Under the pieces are notes generated by a model. The model was not told the DNA's origin. It searched no databases and worked only from the letters and a program-made list of their open reading frames with translations. Position numbers and translations under genes: made by a program. From contig DASYUM010000318.1 in the NCBI GenBank assembly GCA_036001225.1, positions 1 through 6,360 on the forward strand: 6,360 nucleotides of DNA. Direction: 5' to 3'. Numbering within the stretch: position 1 is the first letter of the stretch; every line of letters starts with the position of its first letter. This document shows, piece after piece, positions 1 to 3,897 of this stretch. Origin of the DNA: DASYUM01 sp036001225 (GTDB taxonomy: Bacteria > Methylomirabilota > Methylomirabilia > Rokubacteriales > DASRDR01).

Positions 1-379
1 CCGGCCGGACGCCGATCAGACTCAGGACACCTATCGCCACGTCCTCGGCGGTCATCCCCAGCGCGGCGCCCCGTATGACCACTTCCTTCAGGAAGGGCGC
101 GCGGAGATGAACGGCCGGGCGAGCGGGGAGGTCGGGGGCCACGAACACGCCGCTGCCCCGGCGGGCCTCGACGTAGCCGCTCCGCTTCAGATCCTCGATG
201 GCGCGCGCGACCGTATTGGGATTGATGCCGAGGAAGCCGGCGAGCTCGCGGATGCTCGGCAGCGGCTGGTCCGGGGGAACGCTGCCCCGCTCGAGGACGT
301 GCTTGAGCTGCTCCGTCAGCTGGCGGCGGATCGGGATGGGGCTGTGCTGGTCGATCCGCAGGGGCATCTGGATAGCCAT
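1..379 (-). CDS. GntR-family (YtrA subfamily) transcriptional regulator, C-terminus cut by window edge
   Basis: 126 codons are visible, reading off the left edge. Residues about 12-82 form a GntR winged helix-turn-helix: an amphipathic first helix (RRQLTEQLKHVLERG), the recognition segment PSIRELAGFLGINPNTVARA (41-60), then the wing GYVEARRGSGVFVA (68-81). The remaining 40 or so residues are a short helical tail without an effector-binding domain. This is the YtrA architecture, whose members are usually about 120-130 aa, so little is missing. Family knowledge: YtrA-type proteins are dimeric repressors that often control adjacent ABC transporter genes and themselves. The ATG at 377-379 is preferred because the homology begins directly after it; an in-frame ATG at 365-367 is the alternative. 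No Shine-Dalgarno is seen. The predicted transcription start lies only about 5 nt upstream, suggesting a leaderless or near-leaderless message. The targets downstream on the minus strand lie outside the window. Confidence 0.93.
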   Translation of the reverse strand, partial: MAIQMPLRIDQHSPIPIRRQLTEQLKHVLERGSVPPDQPLPSIRELAGFLGINPNTVARAIEDLKRSGYVEARRGSGVFVAPDLPARPAVHLRAPFLKEVVIRGAALGMTAEDVAIGVLSLIGVRP

Positions 380-380
380 G

Positions 381-394
381 GTGTGCTAGTACAC
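381..394. promoter_or_regulatory. Palindromic operator, probable autoregulatory site of the YtrA-type regulator
   Basis: The 14 bp GTGTGCTAGTACAC is an inverted repeat with only one mismatched pair (GTGT-n-CTAG-n-ACAC). It lies 1 bp upstream of the regulator ATG and overlaps the predicted start point and part of the -10 element. Seen: the symmetry and position. Known: GntR dimers bind short palindromes and commonly repress themselves. Inferred: binding here would block transcription of the regulator. Confidence 0.6.
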
Positions 395-420
395 TACTAC
401 AGTGGTCGGGGCACCGTCAA
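391..420 (-). promoter_or_regulatory. Sigma-70-like promoter of the GntR regulator
   Basis: On the minus strand, TTGACG (420-415) is followed after 18 bp by TAGTGT (396-391). The start point would fall near 384, leaving almost no leader before the ATG at 379. The -35 matches the consensus at five of six positions; the -10 keeps the T, A and final T. Confidence 0.5.
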
Positions 421-448
421 GGCCCCTGATCCCGCGGGCCCCTGATCC
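421..448. repeat. 12-bp direct repeat, two copies 16 bp apart
   Basis: GGCCCCTGATCC occurs at 421-432 and again at 437-448. It lies between the regulator promoter and the small-RNA promoter. It may be a tandem slippage product or a pair of binding sites; nothing in the sequence decides between these. Confidence 0.6.
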
Positions 449-475
449 TGCGCCGCGGGCGCGGGCGAGGGGCCC
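436..475. repeat. Inverted repeat directly upstream of the small-RNA -35 element
   Basis: GGGCCCCT (436-443) is perfectly complementary to AGGGGCCC (468-475). A nested GCGCC/GGCGC pair lies inside. The right arm ends exactly where the TTGCGT -35 begins at 476. It could be a protein-binding site or a factor-independent stop for read-through, but no T-run follows on either strand. Confidence 0.45.
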
Positions 476-503
476 TTGCGTTCGGGCGCCACGGTGCTAG
501 AGT
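476..503 (+). promoter_or_regulatory. Promoter of the candidate small RNA
   Basis: TTGCGT (476-481), a 16-bp spacer, then TAGAGT (498-503) preceded by GTGC. The start point would be near 510. The element points into hairpin-rich sequence with no plausible reading frame, which is the main reason for proposing an RNA gene here. Confidence 0.5.
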
Positions 504-509
504 GGGTGC

Positions 510-678
510 GGACCGTATCGGTGGGGTTCGGGCCGGGAGAGCCTGGAGGTCAGGCCGATACGGGCGTGCCGACCGGGGCCGGAGGTAAGTCCCGGTGGTG
601 TGAAGGCAGCAGGCACGGCAAGAAATCCGGCCCGCGGGCGCCGAGGGGTGTCAGAACTCGGCGCCCGCGCTGTTTCTA
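510..678 (+). ncRNA. Candidate structured small RNA of unknown family
   Basis: The interval lies between a plausible promoter (476-503) and a strong terminator stem (633-669), giving a predicted transcript of about 170 nt. Seen in the sequence: hairpin 1 with a perfect 9-bp outer stem (513-521 with 555-563) capped by GCCTG/CAGGC (541-545 with 551-555). The second element is a 6-bp closing helix CGTGCC/GGCACG (565-570 with 612-617) enclosing ACCGGG/CCCGGT (572-577 with 591-596). A purine-rich single strand (GTGTGAAGGCAGCA, 598-611) follows the inner stem, and then the terminator. No start codon with a ribosome site opens a convincing frame here, and no plus-strand gene follows, so a riboswitch or leader is less likely than a free-standing RNA. 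I do not recognise SRP RNA, 6S, tmRNA, RNase P or any riboswitch consensus. The pairing was found by eye and has not been tested for covariation. Confidence 0.45.
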
Positions 679-680
679 CT
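633..680. terminator. Strong, probably bidirectional, intrinsic terminator
   Basis: A perfect 13-bp GC-rich stem (633-645 with 657-669) encloses an 11-nt loop. On the plus strand it is followed by a T-rich stretch (TGTTTCT from 671). On the minus strand it is followed by ATTTCTT (627-621). It therefore can end the small RNA from the left and the small-protein operon from the right. Confidence 0.65.
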
Positions 681-695
681 CTCCTCCGGCCCGCA

Positions 696-857
696 TCACC
701 GCGTGAACATCGGCTCTCGGGTCATCTCCAGCGCATGCCACCGCCGGTGGTTGAAGTCGTACTCCCAGACCCGCCCCGTGTCATCGAGCGCATAGATCCG
801 AGCGAAGCTCTCCGAGACCTGGGCCGCCGCGATCTGAATGAACTTGGACTCGGCCAT
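696..857 (-). CDS. Conserved-looking 53-aa hypothetical protein
   Basis: The protein is 53 aa, acidic at the N-terminus, with the core ARIYALDDTGRVWEYDF followed by a second aromatic strand (NHRRWHALEM). The pattern of a hydrophobic strand, D-D-x-G turn, VWEY strand, then W-x-x-L resembles a single beta-propeller or tachylectin-type blade. Small stand-alone proteins with an 'IYALDxxGRVWxY' core are, to my recollection, common hypotheticals in high-GC environmental bacteria; no function is known to me. The ATG at 857-855 is strongly supported by a GGAGGAGGG ribosome site 4-6 nt upstream. It is the second gene of the minus-strand mini-operon, about 50 bp after the tryptophan-rich peptide gene. 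It ends 27 bp before the shared terminator stem. There is no signal peptide or membrane segment, so it is probably cytoplasmic. Confidence 0.75.
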   Translation of the reverse strand: MAESKFIQIAAAQVSESFARIYALDDTGRVWEYDFNHRRWHALEMTREPMFTR

Positions 858-872
858 GTGCCCTCCTCCACG

Positions 873-897
873 GCTCGCCGATCAGAGATCGGCGGGC
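873..897. other. Intercistronic hairpin before the 53-aa gene
   Basis: CGCCGATC and GATCGGCG (876-883 and 887-894) pair perfectly around a 3-nt AGA loop and extend outward by three more pairs, including one G-U. The hairpin lies between the two small genes, just before the ribosome site of the second. No T-run follows, so it is more likely an mRNA processing or stability element, or a translational control, than a terminator. Confidence 0.45.
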
Positions 898-906
898 GGC
901 GCGCGC

Positions 907-1113
907 TCAGATCCAGCGGGTGCGCCAGGTGGGCGGGCTCCCCCAGAGCCGCTTCCAGACTTGCCCGAGCCACCGGCGCCACCGGCCGCTCCGTCGGCGC
1001 GGCCGGGGGGAGCCCGCGCGGCTGCCGCGCATCACCCCGGCGCGCGGCGGCGCATGCCTGGACAGCATCGGCGGCGGCAGGCAGATGAGGCAAATCCGGT
1101 TTCGCGTCGCCAC
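907..1113 (-). CDS. 68-aa arginine- and tryptophan-rich small protein, unknown function
   Basis: The GTG at 1113-1111 is chosen because an AAGGAAGG ribosome site lies 5-6 nt upstream. An upstream in-frame GTG at 1155 has no such site and would give 82 aa. The N-terminal part carries a CLIC (C-x-x-C) motif within RICLICLPPPM at residues 6-16. The middle is a basic, proline/arginine-rich linker. The last 26 residues are striking: SGRWRRWLGQVWKRLWGSPP and then TWRTRWI, with six tryptophans among arginines. Such an amphipathic basic/aromatic tail could bind membrane or nucleic acid, as many cationic peptides do; that is inference from composition only. It is the first gene of a two-gene unit with its own promoter. 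I know no family for it. Overlapping open frames in this GC-rich DNA mean the call rests mainly on the ribosome site, promoter and operon position. Confidence 0.5.
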   Translation of the reverse strand: MATRNRICLICLPPPMLSRHAPPRAGVMRGSRAGSPRPRRRSGRWRRWLGQVWKRLWGSPPTWRTRWI

Positions 1114-1191
1114 GGCGCCCTTCCTTTCCCGGCCAGCGGGTGTTTCGTGCGGCACGGGTTCGGGGGTGGCCGACGCGTCGAGGACGGTCCC

Positions 1192-1221
1192 ACCGGCGAA
1201 ACAGCGTGTCCCGACGCCGGT
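1192..1221 (-). other. Leader hairpin at the 5' end of the small-protein operon transcript
   Basis: On the minus strand ACCGGCG (1221-1215) pairs perfectly with CGCCGGT (1198-1192) across a 16-nt loop. It falls at or just downstream of the predicted transcription start, in a leader of about 100 nt. A 10-bp palindrome, CGACGCGTCG, follows at 1171-1180. The role is unknown. Confidence 0.3.
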
Positions 1222-1250
1222 ACACTACGCTCCCGAAGGAGAAGGCGCAA
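1222..1250 (-). promoter_or_regulatory. Promoter of the small-protein mini-operon
   Basis: TTGCGC (1250-1245), an exact 17-bp spacer, then TAGTGT (1227-1222) on the minus strand. The start point is near 1215, giving a leader of about 100 nt before the GTG at 1113. The same 9-mer GTACACTAC overlaps this -10 (1220-1228) and the operator of the GntR regulator (389-397). Confidence 0.5.
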
Positions 1251-1297
1251 GAGCGGCGGGCGCACAGGCCGGAAAGCTGGATCAGTTGAGCCGCCCC

Positions 1298-1326
1298 TTG
1301 ACACGAGGGCCGCCCGGTCCGATCTT
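1298..1326 (+). promoter_or_regulatory. Promoter-like element before the VapB-like remnant
   Basis: A perfect TTGACA (1298-1303) is followed after 17 bp by a poor -10, GATCTT (1321-1326), with an ATG at 1341. It looks like a once-functional promoter whose -10 has drifted. Confidence 0.4.
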
Positions 1327-1340
1327 CCTGGCCCGACGAC

Positions 1341-1497
1341 ATGAGACCACGAAAATGGGCGCGCCAGCACCGGTGTACGAAGTCCGAGGCCGTCCGCCTC
1401 GCGATCCGCGCCCTGACCCGCCGGCCAGCCCCGGACCCGGTGCGCGACCTCAGCGGTCGGGATTCGGCCGATCCTCGCCCGGGCTATACTGCGAATC
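1341..1497 (+). pseudogene. Decayed VapB-like (ribbon-helix-helix) antitoxin remnant
   Basis: From the ATG at 1341 the frame gives a short disordered start, then TKSEAVRLAIRALTRRP. This closely resembles the second helix and following basic segment of VapB-type antitoxins (typically '..GxRTKSEAVRxALRxLVRR..'). The preceding beta-strand and first helix, which should fill about 25 residues, are compressed to about 11. The expected GVR just before it is readable only in another frame (GGT GTA CGA at 1372-1380), as if a CGAA-type repeat had lost 4 nt. The frame then runs on into the next gene without a proper stop, and no VapC toxin follows. I therefore read it as a dead antitoxin fragment. It is short and was recognised by motif only. 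Confidence 0.35.
1463..1490 (+). promoter_or_regulatory. Promoter of the PA2779-like gene, placing the start point at the ATG
   Basis: TATACT (1485-1490) is the best -10 hexamer in the window. A weak TTCGGC lies 16 bp upstream (1463-1468). The start point would be 1497-1498, coinciding with the ATG at 1498. This implies a leaderless message, or use of the ATG at 1531 with a short leader. Confidence 0.55.
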
Positions 1498-1917
1498 ATG
1501 AGTCGGCCCGGGCCGGCGTGGTGGACGGGCATGCGAACCGCGGGTGTCCTCGCGCTGGCGATCATCCTGGCTGCATCGTCAGTGGCGACGGCCGCGCCCA
1601 TTCCGCCGGCGCTTTCCGACTCGGCGGCGGGCGGCGCCGATCTGGCGGCGATCGCGCGAGCGCTCGAGACCCGGCTCATCGCCGCGCATCTGCGCACGCT
1701 CGGGCTCACGCCCGAAGCGATCCAGACCCATCTGGCCCCACTCGACGACCTCGAGCTGCATCGGATGGCCCAGTCCCTCCCCGAGGTTGCGTCCGGCGGG
1801 AATGACCAGCGCGAGCTGACGCCGGAGCAAAAGGCCGGGGTCGTGCTCCTCCTCCTCGTCGCCCTTGTGGTGTTCGGCGGCCTCGTCTATCTGGCGGTCG
1901 CCGGCCCGCTCTTCTGA
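1498..1917 (+). CDS. Small exported/membrane protein resembling the PA2779 (DUF6627) family
   Basis: The protein is 139 aa. Residues 12-32 form a signal peptide or anchor (basic start, hydrophobic core, cleavage probably after the ATA at 30-32). A helical middle follows with the spaced motif LETRLIAAHLRTLGLTPE-A and then L-x-x-L-D-D-L-E-L-H (residues 56-88). A short SLPEVASGGND linker leads to a C-terminal membrane span at 114-137. PA2779-family proteins have the same order: signal peptide, a GL-x-P-x-E-x-x-x-x-x-x-L-x-x-L-x-D-x-E-L helix pair, an 'LP-x-GG' stretch and a C-terminal hydrophobic helix. Their function is not established. The ATG at 1498 is favoured by the TATACT promoter ending 7 bp before it; the ATG at 1531 (residue 12) is possible and would give a more ordinary signal peptide. 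Its right-hand neighbour is a pseudogene region on the other strand, so it appears monocistronic. Confidence 0.75.
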   Translation: MSRPGPAWWTGMRTAGVLALAIILAASSVATAAPIPPALSDSAAGGADLAAIARALETRLIAAHLRTLGLTPEAIQTHLAPLDDLELHRMAQSLPEVASGGNDQRELTPEQKAGVVLLLLVALVVFGGLVYLAVAGPLF

Positions 1918-1955
1918 GAACCTCCGCGGGCGCGCGCCCCGCTCGCGAATCTCCA

Positions 1956-2183
1956 TCACGAGCAACAATCGTCCGTGGCCGCGGGGTGCAGAACGGCGAT
2001 CGCCCAGCCGAGATCGAGGCGCTCGCCGAGCCAGGCGGGGCACCCTGTCCACCCGTCGATCACGAGACCGCGCGCCCGGTGAGCCGCGACGAGGGCGCCG
2101 GTCGGGTCGCGGGGTACCGCCGGCGGCCCGGAACGTCCGGAATCGGCCGCCCGTCCGGCGTGCTGAAGTACAGCGTGCCGCCG
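1956..2183 (-). pseudogene. C-terminal fragment of an HNH (DUF222-type) endonuclease, frameshifted
   Basis: Right after the livF remnant the minus strand reads LYFSTPDGRPIPDVPG in one frame (from about 2182). Then, after a shift near 2130, it reads DPTGALVAAHRARGLVIDGW and TGCPAWLGERLDLGWAIAVL in another, ending at a TGA at 1958-1956. This order, an aromatic strand, 'F-x-x-PDGRP-x-P' and then 'AxxRxxGLxIDxWTxxPxWxGERLDxGxAIxxL', is what I recall for the tail after the HNH motif in DUF222-type endonucleases. The HNH catalytic motif itself is absent, so the fragment cannot be active. Its abrupt junction with livF at about 2182 marks a deletion or insertion endpoint. The family assignment is from memory and moderate. 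Confidence 0.4.
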
Positions 2184-2440
2184 CGGCCGCGCCATGAGGC
2201 CCCGGGCGATCGCCACCATCTGCTGCTCGCCGCCCGACAGCGTGTGGGCGCCGAGCAGGAGGTTGTCGCGGACGGTGAGGAACGGGAAGAGCCGGCGCCG
2301 CTCCAGGACGTGCGCCACCCCGGTCGCGACGATCTCGTGCGGGGGTCGGCCGTCGATCCGCTCGCCGAGGAAGGTCACCTGCCCGTCCCGGGGGCGGAGC
2401 AGGCCGGAGATCGTGTTCATGAGCGTGGACTTGCCGGCTC
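2181..2440 (-). pseudogene. livF: livF remnant (branched-chain amino acid ABC transporter ATPase)
   Basis: The fragment begins inside the Walker A motif (AGKSTLMNTISGLLRP). It continues through FLGERIDGRPPHEIVATGVA, the Q-loop-region segment RRLFPFLTVRDNLLLGAHT, then jumps straight to the ABC signature LSGGEQQMVAIARGLMARPR and stops. Missing are the first 30-35 residues, about 35-45 residues between GAHT and LSGGEQ (junction near 2241), the Walker B aspartate/glutamate and the whole C-terminal half. LivF normally is about 235 aa and energises uptake of branched-chain amino acids together with LivG. The internal deletion is in frame and could have occurred between the two similar '-AHT-' segments typical of LivF. 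The piece is fused out of frame to livG upstream and to an HNH fragment downstream. It cannot bind and hydrolyse ATP. Confidence 0.8.
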
Positions 2441-2851
2441 ACCTGATCGGTCGGCCCGTCGGCGATCAGCTCGCCGAGGTAGAGCGCCAGGATGCGCTGG
2501 GCCACCGCGGTGATCACCCGCATGTTGTGCTCGATCACCAGGAGCGTCACCCCGGACCGGTGGACGTCCTGGACCAGGCGCACCAGCCCCGGGATGCTCC
2601 CCTGGTCCACACCGCCCGTGACCTCGTCGAGCAGGAGGAGCCGCGGCCGGGTCGCGAGGGCGCGGGCCAGCTCGAGGCGCTTACGCTGCCCGGTGGAGAG
2701 CGTCCGCGCGAACGCGTCGCGCTTGTCCGCCAGTCCCACGCGCTCCAGGATCTCCGCGGCCTGCCGTCGCGCGTCGGCGACCTCGCGCGTCCGCGTGAGC
2801 GACGCCGACCAGCTCGCCCGCGGCCACGTCGAACGAGATGTCGCGATTGGC
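2441..2851 (-). pseudogene. livG: livG remnant (branched-chain amino acid ABC transporter ATPase), Walker A lost
   Basis: Two pieces in different frames. Piece 1 (2851-2801) reads ANRDISFDVAAGELVGV, the strand just before Walker A. Piece 2 (about 2800-2441) reads TREVADARRQAAEILERVGL, the signature LSTGQRKRLELARALATRPR, Walker B LLLLDE (2640-2623), a D-loop-like GGVDQ, then GVTLLVIEHNM with the H-loop histidine and GELIADGPTDQ. The Walker A P-loop and Q-loop between the pieces are deleted, and the last residues are cut at the livF junction near 2440. Walker B is followed by V instead of the usual P. A LivG of about 250 aa has thus shrunk to roughly 135 residues in two frames. It is certainly inactive. 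Confidence 0.8.
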
Positions 2852-2940
2852 CAGATGATCAGGTAGATCCCGACCAGGCCGGCGCCGATCCCCCCGAACG
2901 CGGCGCGCAGGTAGGTCTCGAGCGTGGTGACGAACGATCC
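2852..2940 (-). pseudogene. Probable livM C-terminal fragment (permease)
   Basis: About 30 residues, VTTLETYLRAAFGGIGAGLV followed by GIYLII, look like the last membrane segment of a LivM permease. They run directly into the livG start near 2852. The gene order M-G-F in the direction of transcription is that of normal liv operons, which supports the reading. The match is short and hydrophobic, so the identity is less sure than for livG and livF. From 2941 to 3003 I see nothing recognisable. Confidence 0.4.
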
Positions 2941-3003
2941 TGTTCGCGGTGTCGCTCGTCGCGGGGCGCTGGCCGAGACGAGTCTAGCCCGCAAGCCTGA
3001 AGC

Positions 3004-3047
3004 CGCGGCCTGGGAGATTCGGCTTACCCGGCCGCTCCCAGGCCGCG
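3004..3047 (-). terminator. Hairpin ending the sugar-transport operon
   Basis: A perfect 13-bp stem, CGCGGCCTGGGAG (3004-3016) with CTCCCAGGCCGCG (3035-3047), has an 18-nt loop and starts 10 bp after the stop codon of the second permease. The following minus-strand bases are only mildly T-rich, so termination may be inefficient or the hairpin may protect the 3' end. Confidence 0.55.
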
Positions 3048-3057
3048 CCGCTCTCCC

Positions 3058-3897
3058 TCAGCCCTTGACGGCGCCGGTGGTGAGGCCGGAGATGATGTGG
3101 CGCTGGACGAGGAGGGTGAGGAGGAGGACGGGGAGGGTGACGACCGTGGAGGCGGCGGCGAGCTTGCCCCACTGGGTGGCCTCGAAGCTCATGTAGTTGA
3201 GCAGGATGACGGGCAGGGTCCGGGTGCGGCTCTGGGCCAGGATGAGCGAGAAGAGGAAATTGTTCCAGGAGGCGATGAAGCTCAGGATGGCGGCGGTGAT
3301 GAGGCCCGGCTTGACCAGCGGGAGGGCGATCCGCCAGAAGTGGTCGTAGACCGAGCAGCCGTCCACCCGGGCCGCGTCGTCGAGGTCGCGCGGCAGATCC
3401 TCGAAGAAGCCGACCAGGAGCCACGTGACCAGCGGCAGGCTGACGATGGCGTGGGTGAGAATGAGCGCCCGGTAGCTGTCCACCCAGCCGAGCTTGGTGA
3501 ACAGGATGAACCAGGGAACCAGGAACACGACGCCGGGAGCGATCCGGAGCAGCAGCAAGCTCGCGGCCAACCCACGGTAGCGCCACCTGGCGACCCCGTA
3601 GGCGCACGGGATCCCCAGCCCCAGCGCCAGCGCCGTGCAGCCGGCGGCGACGACGAGCGAGTTCCAGGCGGTCCCCCAGAACTCGGTCTCGGCGAACATC
3701 GCGGTCCAGTTCTCGGCCGTCGGCTCGAAACCCCACCACGGGAACAGGAGCGGCGGGATGCTGGCGTTCTGGAGGAACGTCTTCACCGAGGTCGCCACCA
3801 TCCAGTAGAAGACGAAGAAGATCGGCACCCAGGTGAACGCGATGAAGGCGTAGAAGCCGGCCCACCGCAAAGCGCGACGCACCCCGCGACTTCTCAC
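3058..3897 (-). CDS. Sugar-type ABC transporter permease, MalG/UgpE family (CUT1)
   Basis: The protein is 279 aa, the usual size. Hydrophobic spans are visible near residues 13-34, 80-101, 110-134, 145-165, 198-220 and 250-265, giving the six-helix topology of family members. The cytoplasmic EAA loop that docks on the ATPase reads DDAARVDGCSVYDHFWRIALP at 173-193, with the conserved D-A-A-x-x-D-G-x-x-x-x-x-x-F-x-x-I-x-L-P pattern complete apart from conservative changes. The segment FEPTAENW (57-64) is the typical periplasmic 'F-T-L-x-N-Y' stretch of MalG-type subunits. The GTG start at 3897-3895 overlaps the upstream permease stop by 4 nt (GTGA), indicating translational coupling; a GGGGA ribosome site lies about 8 nt before it. 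It forms a heterodimer with the MalF-like subunit in the inner membrane. The substrate cannot be told from the sequence. Confidence 0.93.
   Translation of the reverse strand: MRSRGVRRALRWAGFYAFIAFTWVPIFFVFYWMVATSVKTFLQNASIPPLLFPWWGFEPTAENWTAMFAETEFWGTAWNSLVVAAGCTALALGLGIPCAYGVARWRYRGLAASLLLLRIAPGVVFLVPWFILFTKLGWVDSYRALILTHAIVSLPLVTWLLVGFFEDLPRDLDDAARVDGCSVYDHFWRIALPLVKPGLITAAILSFIASWNNFLFSLILAQSRTRTLPVILLNYMSFEATQWGKLAAASTVVTLPVLLLTLLVQRHIISGLTTGAVKG

Noticed and set aside
510..678. Resemblance of parts of the candidate RNA to RNase P (GGAGGTAAGTCC), SRP RNA (GAAGGCAGCA) or riboswitch cores.
   Set aside because: Only short fragments agree. The rest of each consensus, the required partner strands and the expected length are missing, and no gene follows on the plus strand to be controlled by a riboswitch.
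722..1342. Minus-strand open frame of 206 codons overlapping the small-protein operon.
   Set aside because: No ribosome site, low-complexity A/R/P/S composition, and it conflicts with two better-supported short genes that have ribosome sites and a promoter.
1928..1939. Palindrome GGGCGCGCGCCC after the PA2779-like gene, as a terminator.
   Set aside because: There is no loop of normal size and no T-run; such strings arise easily in this base composition.
1579..2994. Single 471-codon minus-strand frame across the liv region, as one fusion protein.
   Set aside because: Only its middle (livG) is in a meaningful frame. The livF part is read in the wrong frame and the tail is antisense to the PA2779-like gene, so it is an accidental open frame through a pseudogene.
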